Positions 35,924 to 44,806 of a stretch of 64,000 bases of DNA are shown piece after piece; position 1 is the stretch's first letter; each line of letters starts with the position of its first letter. The translations under genes were made by a program, and so were the position numbers. The stretch is from Cnuibacter physcomitrellae. GTDB taxonomy: Bacteria > Actinomycetota > Actinomycetes > Actinomycetales > Microbacteriaceae. Under the pieces are notes generated by a model. It did not search any database. It was not told the DNA's origin and saw only the letters and a program-made list of their open reading frames with translations. The stretch lies in the NCBI RefSeq assembly GCF_014640535.1, contig NZ_BMHD01000001.1, positions 1,366,214-1,430,213 of the forward strand, written 5' to 3'.

Positions 35924-37335
35924 TTGACCAGGGACTTCTGCTTCTTGTTGAGCTTCTCGTCGCCGGTGTCCCCGTAGCCGTATCCATAGCCGTAGCCGTA
36001 TCGGCCGTAGCCGTAGGAGTCGGGGCCCTTCGTGGGAAGCATGGTGAGCACCACACCCGCAAGGCGCGCGCCCACATTCTGGATGGCCTGGACCGCGCCC
36101 TTGACCTGGCCCTTGTGCACTCGGCCCGCGGCGACCATGAGCAGAACGCCCGTGGTGCTCTTCGCGAGTACGGCGGCATCGGTGACCGGGAGGAGCGGAG
36201 GAGCGTCGAAGATGACGACGTCGAAGTTGGCCTCGAGCGTGCGGATGAGTTGGGTCATCGTCGCCGAGCCGAGCAGCTCGCTCGGGTTCGGGGGGATCTT
36301 CCCCGCAGGGAGGACATAGAGGTTGGTGTCACCCCACCGCTGGATGACGTCGTTCGGCTGCGCGCGGCCGACCAGGACGTCGGTGAGGCCGGCACCACCC
36401 TCGAGCCCGAGGTACTCGGCCACCTTCGGCTTGCGAAGATCGGCGTCGACGTAGATCGTCCGCTGACCGGAGAGCGCCACGACGATCGCCAGGTTTGCCG
36501 ACGACGTGCTCTTTCCCTCACCCGGAACGGAGGAGCTGATGACGAAGCTGCGCGCGGTGTCTCCGATGTTCAGGAACTGCAGGTTCGTGCGGAGCGTTCG
36601 GAAAGACTCAGAGCGCGGGCTGCGCGGGTCGTCCTTCACCACAAGAGGGTTCTGTGGGGTTCGAGGGTCGTACGCGATGCCGCCGATGATCGGCGCCTCC
36701 GTGATGAGCTCGACGTCGCGCTCATTGCGGATACGGGTGTCAAGCGCTTCACGGAGGATCGCGACGCCGACTCCGAGCGCGAGACCGATGATGCCACCGA
36801 GCGCGATGTTCAGCGGGACGTTCGGGCTGGACGGCGAAGCCGGAATGGTGGCCTGCTGCAGAAGCGTGATCTTCACGGGCGCCGTTCCCTCGGCCGTCTC
36901 CGGAACGAGGTTGGTGACCGTGTTGCCGAAGCTCGAGGCGATCGCGTTCGCGATCTCCGCAGACTGACGAGCATCCGTATCGGTGACCGTGATCTGGACG
37001 ATCACGGTGTCGAGCGGCGAGGACGCCGAGACACGGCTTGCCAGCGACTCGACCGACTCGTTCAGACCGAGAGTCGCGATGACGGGCTGCAGCACGACCG
37101 GCGTGGTGACGACGTCGGCGTAGGACTTCACCTGATTCTGGGCGAAGTTCCCGCCCTGGGTGAGGTCGCTCACGGAGCCCGCGGCAGACAACGACACGAA
37201 GACCTTCGAGGTGGACTGGTACTTCGGGGTCTGCAGGATCGAGTAGACAGCACCGATGGCGACACCAACCAGAGTCAGCGCGACAATGAAGATCCAGCCC
37301 TTGCGCAGGACGCGTATGTAGTCCCGAAGCTCCAC
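35920..37335 (-). CDS. Polysaccharide chain-length determinant/tyrosine autokinase (BY-kinase)
   Basis: 471 residues. The N-terminal Wzz domain has a first helix at 13-33 and a second near 176-195. The cytoplasmic kinase has Walker A VPGEGKSTS (about 270-278), Walker A' IYVDADLRKPK and Walker B VVIFDAPPLLPVTD. The tail is a run of alternating Tyr and Gly with seven tyrosines between DS and GD, the autophosphorylation cluster. It controls polymer length and export through cycles with a phosphatase; the LMW-PTP gene upstream fits that role. Confidence 0.95.
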   Translation of the reverse strand: MELRDYIRVLRKGWIFIVALTLVGVAIGAVYSILQTPKYQSTSKVFVSLSAAGSVSDLTQGGNFAQNQVKSYADVVTTPVVLQPVIATLGLNESVESLASRVSASSPLDTVIVQITVTDTDARQSAEIANAIASSFGNTVTNLVPETAEGTAPVKITLLQQATIPASPSSPNVPLNIALGGIIGLALGVGVAILREALDTRIRNERDVELITEAPIIGGIAYDPRTPQNPLVVKDDPRSPRSESFRTLRTNLQFLNIGDTARSFVISSSVPGEGKSTSSANLAIVVALSGQRTIYVDADLRKPKVAEYLGLEGGAGLTDVLVGRAQPNDVIQRWGDTNLYVLPAGKIPPNPSELLGSATMTQLIRTLEANFDVVIFDAPPLLPVTDAAVLAKSTTGVLLMVAAGRVHKGQVKGAVQAIQNVGARLAGVVLTMLPTKGPDSYGYGRYGYGYGYGYGDTGDEKLNKKQKSLVK

Positions 37336-37494
37336 GCGATACGCCCTTCCCCACCCTCAGCCGTGAGAGCAGAGATCACCCTCACGTGCGTCACAATGTT
37401 CTCACACGCACCAAGAACCGGCTCGGGTTCGTGTTACCGGCAAGCAACGATTTGCTGAGGATCGCCCGCTGACCGGAACCGCGCGGCGTGCGTC

Positions 37495-38097
37495 TCAAGC
37501 CCGGGAGGCTTCGACCGCCACGCGCAGAACTCGAGCCACCTGCTCGGCCGCAGGGACGAGTTGCTGGGCTGACCGTTCGTAGGTCTCGTCGCTCCTCTTG
37601 TACGGGTCGACCACGTCGTCGTCCTCCGCGCTCGTCACCAGGCCGAACTGGCCCTTCCGCGAAGCCACGAGTGCGACGACCTCCGCGAGGGAGGCCTTGA
37701 CGGTGAGCCCCATGGACGCGGCGTGACGGATCTCCCCGTCGGTCACATCCGCGGAGAGCCGTGCGAACTCGCGCAAGGTGAACGTGACCGAGATCTTCTT
37801 GGGCAGCAGCTCGACGATCTCTCGTCGATGGTTTCGAGACATGCCCAGAACCAGGTCCGCACTACCCAGGATCGGTTCGGTCAGATAGCGGGCGCGATGG
37901 CTGGTGGGATCTCCTCCGTGACGAAGCGACAGCGCGGCCGCCTGTTCGGGCATCACATCGCCGTCGCCGGCGTACGTTCCGGCGCTCGAGAACTCCAGCT
38001 CAGGGAGGTCCGCAAGGCGCGCCCGCAGGATCTGCTCCGCCATCGGCGAGCGGCAGATGTTCCCGGTACAAACGGTGAGAACGGAGAACTCGGCCAC
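37495..38097 (-). CDS. Low-molecular-weight protein-tyrosine phosphatase
   Basis: About 200 residues. The active-site loop VCTGNICRSPMAE (Cys-x4-Gly/Asn-x-Cys-Arg-Ser) is at the N-terminus and the general acid Asp is in DVVDPYKRS near residue 165. These enzymes dephosphorylate BY-kinases of capsule systems. It is longer than typical (about 150) because of extra helices around 100-135. The start is uncertain between GTG 38097, which puts the strand SVLTV near the N-terminus, and GTG 38121. It lies 159 nt upstream of the kinase gene on the same strand. Confidence 0.93.
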   Translation of the reverse strand: MAEFSVLTVCTGNICRSPMAEQILRARLADLPELEFSSAGTYAGDGDVMPEQAAALSLRHGGDPTSHRARYLTEPILGSADLVLGMSRNHRREIVELLPKKISVTFTLREFARLSADVTDGEIRHAASMGLTVKASLAEVVALVASRKGQFGLVTSAEDDDVVDPYKRSDETYERSAQQLVPAAEQVARVLRVAVEASRA

Positions 38098-38121
38098 GAG
38101 ACTCGACTCTAGGTCAGTCAC

Positions 38122-38584
38122 GCTCAGGCTGGGTCCTTCTTCTCTGCGTGTTCGTCGACCTCTCAGCGGCAGCATCTCATGAGATCGACCCACGAAGTGG
38201 GGGATCCGCAGGGAGGACAGGTGTCCCCTAGATTGAGGACGTGCCGTCAGCGTGACGCCGAGTTCCCCGAACCGGCGGTCCCAGCGGCACTTCGCTCCCG
38301 GGCGGCGGGCCCCACCCAGCTGCCCGGGAGCAACAACACGCCGCCGCCCCGCATCTGAGGCGAACCACAGGGGCTGTGCCTTGAACGGGGACGAGAGCGC
38401 GCGGGAGGCGCGGACGTAGCCTGAGCAGGTCAGCGCAACGGGGCTTCCGCCCGGCGCGACGATGCCTACCCCACCCGCCCGGCACCCAGCACGCCCCGCG
38501 GGATGACCCCGGTCTCGCGTCGTGCCTCGCGCATCCGCGCGTTCGGCGTCGGCGAGCCGGCCGAGCGTGAAGGGATGTCCCATC
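38122..38584. other. Long intergenic stretch with one strong hairpin
   Basis: No reading frame here has coding character. The only clear structure is a perfect 10-bp inverted repeat, GCTCCCGGGC at 38294-38303 and GCCCGGGAGC at 38322-38331, without a T tract. As both flanking genes read outward, this hairpin would lie in a promoter or leader region. The stretch may be the remnant of a lost gene at the edge of the polysaccharide locus. Confidence 0.4.
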
Positions 38585-38818
38585 GTGTCCGACTCCGTCA
38601 CCCGGTACGGGCGGTACAAGTTCGGGAGCGACACGGCGATGCCGGTCATCCGCGAGGTGTACGCCGGGGCGGGCGGATGGAAGGACTTCCGCGAGGCGGG
38701 GCTCAAGCTCAACCGCGGCACGGCGACGGAGCTTCGCGCGGAGGGGATCACGATGGTGCGCGTGCGATGGCGGCTCAAGACCGTCGAGATCAGCCTGCTG
38801 CGCTACCTCGGAGGGTAG
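38585..38818 (+). CDS. Small conserved hypothetical protein, paralogue of 46246-46476
   Basis: 77 residues. A GAAGGGA sequence stands 9 nt before GTG 38585. The product shares KFG, IREVYAGAGGW, and the C-terminal block GxTMVRVRWRxxTVExxLxRYLGG with the protein at 46246. The conserved end is basic and probably a beta-rich fold. No family known to me. Two copies 7.7 kb apart, each standing alone, argue for real function. Confidence 0.65.
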   Translation: MSDSVTRYGRYKFGSDTAMPVIREVYAGAGGWKDFREAGLKLNRGTATELRAEGITMVRVRWRLKTVEISLLRYLGG

Positions 38819-38957
38819 GGGCCACCACTCGCGTCTGCCTGCATCTCCAGGATAAGGCCGGGTCGGGGGCTTGCCGCAAGAGAGGGGGCCCGACCTACGA
38901 TGCTCCGTCGTGGCAGTCGCGGCAGGACGCGGCGCCGCGCGGCGAGAGGCGGAGTCG

Positions 38958-40520
38958 ATGGACGTGGGTATGGGCGAGATCGTGGACGTGCTGATCGTGG
39001 GGGCAGGGCCGACGGGCATGATGCTCGCCGGGGAGCTGGCGCTCGCCGGCGTCGAGGCGGTGGTGCTCGAACGGCGCGAGGACGGGCAGCTCGAGGGATC
39101 GCGGGCGGGCGGGATCCACTCGCGGACCATCGAGATCCTCGACCAGCGCGGCATCGTCGGGCCCTTCCTCGACGAGGGGACCACCCTGCAGACGGCACGG
39201 TTCGGGGGGACGACGCTCGACATCAGCGACTTCCCCACCCGGCACCCCTATGGGCTCGGGCTGTGGCAGAACCGGATCGAGCCGCTGCTCGCTTCCTGGG
39301 TCTCGTCGCTCGGGGTGCGGACGGTACACGGGGTGACCGTGACGGGGATCGTGCAGGACGAAGCAGGCGTGACCGTGGCCCTGGACTCCGGGGAGGAGCT
39401 CCGCGCGCGGTGGGTCGTGGGCGCCGATGGCGGCCGCAGTGCCGTGCGGAAGGCCGCGGGGATCGGGTTCCCGGGTGTCGAGGCCAGCAGCAGCACGCTC
39501 ATCGCCGAGGTGTCGATCGGCGACGGGGTGACCGCGCCGGTCGGGCTGCTGCAGGACGAGGCGGGGAACCACGGGATGACGCCGCTCGGCGGAGGGACCT
39601 ACCGCGTCGTGACCTCCGAGCGCGAGCTCGTGAGCGGAGGGGCGCCCGCGACGCTCGACGACCTGCGCGCCTCCCTCACCGCCGCATACGGGAGCGACTT
39701 CGCCGTGCACTCCCCCACCTGGGTCTCGCGGTTCACCGACGCGACGCGCCAGGCGTCCGAGTACCGGGCGGGACGCATCCTCGTGGCGGGAGACGCCGCC
39801 CACGTGCACTATCCGGCCGGCGGGCAGGGCATCGGACTCGGGATCCAGGACGCGGTGAACCTCGGATGGAAGCTCGCCGCCGTGGTGCGCGGGGACGCGC
39901 CGCCCGCGCTGCTCGACACGTACCACTCCGAACGGCATGCGGCGGATGCGCGGGCGCTCGAGCTCTCGATGGCGCAGACGGTGCTGCAGCGGGTGGATGC
40001 GCGGACCGCCGCGCTCAACGCGGTGCTCGAGCGCGAGGTGTTCGGAGAAGGGGGCGCTGCGGGTGGCGCGGCCGCGGCTGCCGCGGGCGCGGGGGCGGGC
40101 GCGCTGCGTGACGGGGCGAGGGTGCGGGTGGCGGCGCTGATCCACGGGCTCGACGTGGCGTACGCGGCACCGGAGGGGGCGCATCCGCTCGTGGGTCGTC
40201 GGATGCCCGACCTCGACCTGCTCGTCGACGGGGACCTCGTGCGGATGTACTCGCTGCTGCATCGCGCACGGCCCGTGCTGGTCGACCTCGGGGCCGGAGC
40301 CCAGCTCGGGGCCTGGGGCGGGCGGGTCGATCGCGTCGAGGCTGCGTACTCGGGAGCGTGGAGGCTGCCGGTGCTCGGCGAGGTCGCCGCGCCGACGGCG
40401 GTGCTCGTGCGACCGGACGGGCACGTCGCCTGGGTGGGCGATGGGGTCGAGCCGCTCGAGGCCGCGCTGACGCGCTGGTTCGGGCCCGCCGAGGGAGGGC
40501 ACGCTACGGTCGAGGCATGA
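38958..40520 (+). CDS. FAD-dependent aromatic-ring monooxygenase
   Basis: 520 residues, PHBH-type flavoprotein. The GxGxxG motif is VGAGPTGMMLAGELALAGV, the DG motif GADGGRSAVRKA, and the GD motif RILVAGDAAHVHYPAGGQG. A C-terminal thioredoxin-like domain begins at about 420. Such enzymes hydroxylate phenols, polyketides or rifamycin-like compounds (the C-terminal extension fits the PgaE/Rox type). Which substrate is unknown. ATG 38958 is preceded by GGCGGAG. Its stop overlaps the following lipoprotein gene. Confidence 0.88.
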   Translation: MDVGMGEIVDVLIVGAGPTGMMLAGELALAGVEAVVLERREDGQLEGSRAGGIHSRTIEILDQRGIVGPFLDEGTTLQTARFGGTTLDISDFPTRHPYGLGLWQNRIEPLLASWVSSLGVRTVHGVTVTGIVQDEAGVTVALDSGEELRARWVVGADGGRSAVRKAAGIGFPGVEASSSTLIAEVSIGDGVTAPVGLLQDEAGNHGMTPLGGGTYRVVTSERELVSGGAPATLDDLRASLTAAYGSDFAVHSPTWVSRFTDATRQASEYRAGRILVAGDAAHVHYPAGGQGIGLGIQDAVNLGWKLAAVVRGDAPPALLDTYHSERHAADARALELSMAQTVLQRVDARTAALNAVLEREVFGEGGAAGGAAAAAAGAGAGALRDGARVRVAALIHGLDVAYAAPEGAHPLVGRRMPDLDLLVDGDLVRMYSLLHRARPVLVDLGAGAQLGAWGGRVDRVEAAYSGAWRLPVLGEVAAPTAVLVRPDGHVAWVGDGVEPLEAALTRWFGPAEGGHATVEA

Positions 40521-41041
40521 GGATGCGCGCGGGTGCCGTCGCCGCGACGGCCACGGCGGCGGTCGTGCTCGTCGGGTGCGCACCGCTCGTGAAGGCGTGC
40601 CCGGACATCGGATGGATCAACACCGTCACCGTTCAGCTCGAGGGGGACGACAACGCCCTCGCCCGAGTCGCCGAGGTGCAGCTCTGCGACGAGGTCGGCT
40701 GCTCCGCGCCGCTCCTGTCGACCCCGCTCCCCCTCGAGCCGCTCACCACGGTGCCGCCCGGTGTCGACGTGGACGATCCGAGCACCTGGCCACAGCCCAC
40801 GTCCGTGCCGGGCGGACCGCTGTACTACAACGCGTACGCCTCCGGACGCGACTCGTGGATGGTCGACGTGGGCATGTCGGCACCCGAGACGGCGGAGGTG
40901 CGGGCGTTCGACGCCCAGGGGGCAGTGCTCGGCGAGGTGTCGGCCACGCTGCAGTGGGTACGCGTGGGTGGGAGCGCCGAGTGCGGTGGGCCGATGCAGG
41001 CGGACCCGGTGGTGCTGCCGATCGCGCCACCCGCCCCCTGA
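40517..41041 (+). CDS. Putative lipoprotein
   Basis: 174 residues. Signal MRMRAGAVAATATAAVVLVGC has a lipobox. Four further cysteines (KACPD, QLCDEVGC, AECGG) could form two disulphides in a small beta domain. ATG overlaps the monooxygenase stop (ATGA), and TACGGT 6 nt upstream could also give an independent leaderless transcript. No family recognised. Confidence 0.75.
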   Translation: MRMRAGAVAATATAAVVLVGCAPLVKACPDIGWINTVTVQLEGDDNALARVAEVQLCDEVGCSAPLLSTPLPLEPLTTVPPGVDVDDPSTWPQPTSVPGGPLYYNAYASGRDSWMVDVGMSAPETAEVRAFDAQGAVLGEVSATLQWVRVGGSAECGGPMQADPVVLPIAPPAP

Positions 41042-41078
41042 CCGTGCGGCCTGCGGCTGGGGCCCGGGCCGGCGAGAG

Positions 41079-41831
41079 CTAGACGAGATCGATACCCGGC
41101 TGCAGCGACGCGCTGATCGAGGCACCGAACGTCGCGGGCTGCTCCAGCATCATCATGTGTCCGACGCCGGGGATGACCGTGGACGATACTGCAGCCTGTC
41201 GAGCCCACTCAGGGATGTTCCATCCGGCAGCGCTGCGCTCGCCCGCGATCAGATGAACCCGACGGTCAGCGAAGACCCTCTTCAGCATCGCCTCGTACTC
41301 CGCGCTCCCGGTCGTCTCCACGATCGCCGATGCCGATTCCCACACAGTCCGCCAGGGCTGGTACCCGAGAGCCTCTTCTGCCTTGGAGAGGTTCTCAGGG
41401 GTGACCGGGATCCCGTCTGAGGCCAGGAACGCTTCGGGATCGCTGAGCCGTTGCTCGACGACGGTGTGCGCCTGGATCTCGTCGAGCGCGGCGATGGAGC
41501 GGGACCAGAAGGCGTCTGCGAGAGAGAAGTTCCCCTCGACGGTGATCACCGCGTCGACGAGCTCAGGATATCGGTCGGCCAGTGCGAACGCGTACACGGC
41601 TCCGATGGAATGCGCCACGAGGTGCACGCGCGATCCAGGGTGTCGGGACTGAACATGCTCCCGGAGCGCCTGCACCTGCCCCTCGAACGTGACCCTCCGC
41701 CCGGCGAATCGGCCATAGCCGTCGAGATCGGGGGCGGAGCACTCCACCCGGTAGAGTCGACGGAACGCGACGGCGTCGTTGAAGGGGCCGAACAGGCCAT
41801 GGACGAAGACAACGGGAACGTCAGACCTCAC
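41079..41831 (-). CDS. Alpha/beta-hydrolase
   Basis: 250 residues. VVFVHGLFGPF carries the oxyanion region, LVAHSIGAVYAFALA the nucleophile elbow (Ser in HSIG rather than GxSxG), Asp is expected near LIAGERS, and His in VIPGVGHMMMLEQP. It resembles lyases/esterases of the MhpC/PcaD group. The elbow AHSIG departs from the usual G-x-S-x-G. It overlaps the end of the P-loop gene by 11 nt, so they are co-transcribed with the TetR gene. Confidence 0.85.
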   Translation of the reverse strand: MRSDVPVVFVHGLFGPFNDAVAFRRLYRVECSAPDLDGYGRFAGRRVTFEGQVQALREHVQSRHPGSRVHLVAHSIGAVYAFALADRYPELVDAVITVEGNFSLADAFWSRSIAALDEIQAHTVVEQRLSDPEAFLASDGIPVTPENLSKAEEALGYQPWRTVWESASAIVETTGSAEYEAMLKRVFADRRVHLIAGERSAAGWNIPEWARQAAVSSTVIPGVGHMMMLEQPATFGASISASLQPGIDLV

Positions 41832-42300
41832 GGATCACCTCGAGGGGACCCTCGTCGGGGGTGGGAGGCTCGAAGCGGGCGAAGTACTCGGTTGCGGTCT
41901 CCACCGTGAGAGGCCAGTCATCGGGGCCCACTCCATGGCGGGCGCCGATCCGGCTCAGGATGGTCTCGAGGCTCGTCGCGATGTAGACCGTCTCGGGGAC
42001 GATCCCGTGCGGTGCCAGCAGCGCTCGATACTCGTCACGCTGTCGCCGGAACCAGAAGCCGAAGTCGAGCACCACATCCTCGCCCTCGCCGACGAGCCGC
42101 AGCAGGCGCGCCTTCAGCTCCGTCGCGACCTCGGTGACCGCCTCGGCCGAGGGCATCCCCGTGATGCCCCGCTGCCAGAACTCCACCTCGAACGACAGTC
42201 GCGTCCATCCCTCGCGCTCCAGGCGCTTTGCGTACGTGGACTTGCCGGCGCCCCCTGGCCCGCACATCATCACGACCCGGGGTCGGCTCGTCGCATCCAT
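41821..42300 (-). CDS. P-loop nucleotide kinase-like protein
   Basis: 159 residues. Walker A is GPGGAGKSTYAKRL; DFGFWFRRQRDEYR is a second acidic block and the C-terminal half contains ARHGVGPDDWPLTVE. This matches the AAA_33/zeta-like small kinases that phosphorylate a small molecule or inactivate an antibiotic. ATG 42300 is 4 nt after the TetR stop. Substrate unknown. Confidence 0.8.
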   Translation of the reverse strand: MDATSRPRVVMMCGPGGAGKSTYAKRLEREGWTRLSFEVEFWQRGITGMPSAEAVTEVATELKARLLRLVGEGEDVVLDFGFWFRRQRDEYRALLAPHGIVPETVYIATSLETILSRIGARHGVGPDDWPLTVETATEYFARFEPPTPDEGPLEVIREV

Positions 42301-42304
42301 CGGA

Positions 42305-42847
42305 TCAGCCGAGGATCCGGGTGACGGACTCGATCGCGGCAGCGCGCATCCGGTCCTCGTCGGGGCCGCCGTCCGCCGCCAGGAGGCCGGCGGGAGCGAG
42401 CTGCCACGCCTGGGCGATGGCGTAGACGATGACCAGGAGATCGACGGCACCCAGCGAGGGGGACGCCTGCGGCCGGACAGACTCCACCTTCGCCAGGTAG
42501 GTCTCGAGCGGCTCGGAGGCCGCCTCCGGGCGCTCCAGCTGCGCCCAGAGACAGAGGCGGAGCGTCTCCGGACGACGCCGGTGGAAGTCGTAGAGCTCGC
42601 CCACCCAACCGGGCAGATCGTCCGGTGTCGGAGGGACCTCGCTCGCCATGCGGACGATCGCCTCGGTGAGCGCCGCGTCGAAGAGGCTGCTCTTGTTGCC
42701 GAAGTACGCGTAGATCATCCGCACGTTCGACTCGGCGTCGTTCGCGATGCGGTCGATCCTGCCGCCGGCGTAACCGTGGGCGGCGAACTCCGTGACGGCG
42801 GCCGAGAGGATCCGGGCTCGTGTCGCCCCCGCATCCCGCTGCGCCAT
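42305..42847 (-). CDS. TetR-family repressor
   Basis: 180 residues. The N-terminal HTH reads RILSAAVTEFAAHGYAGGRIDRIANDAESNVRMIYAYFGNKSSLF, a standard TetR domain; the helical C-terminal domain binds an unknown ligand. It is divergent from the reductase/SDR operon and separated from it by a consensus promoter with a 22-bp palindrome, so it almost surely represses that operon and itself. Two enzyme genes follow it on its own strand. Confidence 0.95.
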   Translation of the reverse strand: MAQRDAGATRARILSAAVTEFAAHGYAGGRIDRIANDAESNVRMIYAYFGNKSSLFDAALTEAIVRMASEVPPTPDDLPGWVGELYDFHRRRPETLRLCLWAQLERPEAASEPLETYLAKVESVRPQASPSLGAVDLLVIVYAIAQAWQLAPAGLLAADGGPDEDRMRAAAIESVTRILG

Positions 42848-42875
42848 GCCGCTCCCGCTCGTCTCGTGCTCTCGA

Positions 42876-42904
42876 TTGACACGCGCCGGTGCCGTGTCTA
42901 GCGT
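42876..42904 (+). promoter_or_regulatory. Consensus promoter of the reductase/SDR operon
   Basis: TTGACA at 42876-42881, a 17-nt spacer and TAGCGT at 42899-42904. The element is unusually close to consensus for a high-GC genome. Confidence 0.8.
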
Positions 42905-42905
42905 A

Positions 42906-42927
42906 TAAGTAAATAGCTACTTACTTA
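42906..42927. promoter_or_regulatory. TetR operator palindrome
   Basis: A 22-bp palindrome centred on TAGCTA (outer arms TAAGTAA and TTACTTA) with one mismatched pair. It starts 1 nt after the -10 box, an ideal place for repression, and lies between the TetR gene and the operon it faces. Confidence 0.8.
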
Positions 42928-42935
42928 GGAGCACG

Positions 42936-43361
42936 GTGGATCCCCGCATCGAGAAGGCCTTGGCCATCACCCCGTCGTCGAGTGCGCGGGAGCGCACGAT
43001 CGACATCACCACGACCGGCGCCCGCACGGGGCGGCAGCGGCGCATCGAGGTCTGGTTCTACCGCGTCGACGGTCGCATCTACCTCTCCTCCTCGCCCGCG
43101 AGGAGGAGCTGGTACGCCAACATCGTCGCCCACCCCGACTTCGTGTTCCACCTCAAACACGGAGTGCGCGCCGACCTGCCCGCCCTCGGCACCCCCGTCC
43201 GCGACCCCGCCCAGCGCCGTGCCGTCTTCTCCTCGATCATCGCCGACCTCAACCAGCCCTGGAACCCGGCCGGCATCCCCCAGCCCGTCGAGCCGCTCGA
43301 GGCATGGATGCACGGCAGCCCGCTCATCGCGGTCCAGTTCGTCGCCGAGGCGTCGGCGTGA
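42936..43361 (+). CDS. DUF385/DDN-like nitroreductase-family protein
   Basis: 141 residues, single split-barrel domain. GARTGRQRRIEVWFYRVDGRIYLSSS is the typical N-terminal part, followed by YANIVAHPDFVFHL, as in deazaflavin (F420)-dependent nitroreductase/quinone reductase proteins. Whether F420 or another cofactor is used cannot be told. Start is GTG 42936 directly after the operator region. The stop overlaps the SDR gene. Confidence 0.75.
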   Translation: MDPRIEKALAITPSSSARERTIDITTTGARTGRQRRIEVWFYRVDGRIYLSSSPARRSWYANIVAHPDFVFHLKHGVRADLPALGTPVRDPAQRRAVFSSIIADLNQPWNPAGIPQPVEPLEAWMHGSPLIAVQFVAEASA

Positions 43362-44125
43362 GCGAGAGCATCCCCCGCATCGCCGTGGTGACGGGAGCGA
43401 ACCGCGGACTCGGTCTTGCGACCGCCCGGACGCTCTCGGGTCACGGCCTGCATGTCGTCCTCACCCACCGGGCCGCGTCCGACGAGACGACGACCGCGGT
43501 CGAGGAGATCCGTGCCGCCGGCAGCGAGGCTCTCGCGATGCGGCTCGACCTCGACGACGTCGGCTCGTTCCGCCGCTTCGCCCAGGATCTGCAGAAGAAC
43601 GTGCGCGAGCGCTGGGGCCGGACGACCATCGACGTCCTGGTGAACAACGCCGGGATCGGGCTCTTCGGGTCGCTCGAGGACGTCACGCTCGACGACTTCG
43701 ACGCCGTCATCGGCACGAACCTCCGCGGCACGTTCTTCCTCATCCAGGCACTCGCGCCGCACCTGGCCGACGGGGGCCGGATCATCACGGTGTCCAGCTC
43801 CCTGACCCGCCACGTCAGTCCGGGCACGTCCCTCTATACGGCGTCGAAGGCCGCCCTCGAGGCGATCACCCGCACTCTGGCCATGGAGCTGGGCACCCGG
43901 GGCATCCGCGCGAACAGCATCGCGCCAGGACCGACGGCCACCGACTTCAACGGCGGCGCGATGCGCGACGACGCCGACCTGAGGGACGACCTCGCCGGTC
44001 GGACGGCGCTGGGCCGCGTCGGGCAGCCCGACGAGATCGCCGACGCGATCGCCGCCCTCGCCTCAGACGAGATGCGGTGGGTCACCGCTGAACGGATCGA
44101 GGTCTCCGGCGGGAGCCTGCTCTAG
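43358..44125 (+). CDS. Short-chain dehydrogenase/reductase
   Basis: 255 residues. TGANRGLGLATA binds the nicotinamide cofactor, NNAGIG and the catalytic SSSLT, YTASK are present. GTG 43358 overlaps the previous stop (GTGA), so it is the second gene of the TetR-controlled operon. With the reductase before it, it may detoxify a quinone, aldehyde or nitro compound; substrate inferred only. Confidence 0.92.
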   Translation: MSESIPRIAVVTGANRGLGLATARTLSGHGLHVVLTHRAASDETTTAVEEIRAAGSEALAMRLDLDDVGSFRRFAQDLQKNVRERWGRTTIDVLVNNAGIGLFGSLEDVTLDDFDAVIGTNLRGTFFLIQALAPHLADGGRIITVSSSLTRHVSPGTSLYTASKAALEAITRTLAMELGTRGIRANSIAPGPTATDFNGGAMRDDADLRDDLAGRTALGRVGQPDEIADAIAALASDEMRWVTAERIEVSGGSLL

Positions 44126-44138
44126 GGTCGGGCGCTCG

Positions 44139-44669
44139 TCAGCGGTCGCGATCGGCGTGCTCGGGAGCGCCGTCGGGGGCGTAGATGGTGTCGACCGACT
44201 CGCGGAGGCGGTCGAGGAAATCGACCACCGCGAGCGCGGTGTCGGGGTCGAGCTCGCTGGCGACGGCGATCATGCGCTCGTGCATGTCGCCGAGGGTCTT
44301 CCGCACCTCTTCATCGCTGGAGACCGTGGGCACCACGATGAGTCCGCGGCGGTCGAAGGGGCTCGGCTCGCGACGCAGGTGTCCGCTGCGCTCGAGCCGA
44401 TCGAGCAGGGCGGTGACCGACGCCGAGGAGATGCCGAGGTACTGGGCCAGCTCCTTGGGGGCGACGTCCTTCCCCTGCTGCTGCGACCGGAGGAGGTAGC
44501 GCATCGCGAGGAGGTCGTTCTCGCCCATGCCCATCGCCTCCTGCGTGCGACGGCGCATGGCGGAGTCGGCGGCGCGATAGGCACGCATGGCTTCGAGCAC
44601 ACGTCGACCGCGCTCCTGGTCGGTCTGCCCGTACCAGTAGTGCGATCCGTCGGTTCGCTCCGTCACCAT
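44139..44669 (-). CDS. MarR-family regulator
   Basis: 176 residues. The winged helix is KELAQYLGISSASVTALLDRLERSGHLRREPSPFDRRGLIV, with helices on both sides for dimerisation. It is divergent from the DUF7882-like gene (137 nt apart) and probably controls it or itself. ATG 44669 or GTG 44666 may start translation. Confidence 0.92.
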   Translation of the reverse strand: MVTERTDGSHYWYGQTDQERGRRVLEAMRAYRAADSAMRRRTQEAMGMGENDLLAMRYLLRSQQQGKDVAPKELAQYLGISSASVTALLDRLERSGHLRREPSPFDRRGLIVVPTVSSDEEVRKTLGDMHERMIAVASELDPDTALAVVDFLDRLRESVDTIYAPDGAPEHADRDR

Positions 44670-44730
44670 CCTCTCATTCTACGACGGTCTGATAACTCGA
44701 CCATCGAGGTAGATGGACTTGTGATGCGAT

Positions 44731-44758
44731 TTGCACGATCGCGGCTTATTGCTAGTCT
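44731..44758 (+). promoter_or_regulatory. Promoter of the DUF7882-like gene
   Basis: TTGCAC (44731-44736), 16-nt spacer, TAGTCT (44753-44758), 48 nt before the ATG at 44807. It lies in the MarR intergenic region. Confidence 0.55.
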
Positions 44759-44806
44759 GTCTAATGATTCAGCAGCCTAGCTGTCTCATCGGGAGAAGAG
44801 GATGTC

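Noticed and set aside
38228-39238. Minus-strand reading frame across the intergenic gap and monooxygenase start
   Set aside because: Low-complexity Pro/Arg/Ser composition and overlap with the clear FAD-binding start on the plus strand.
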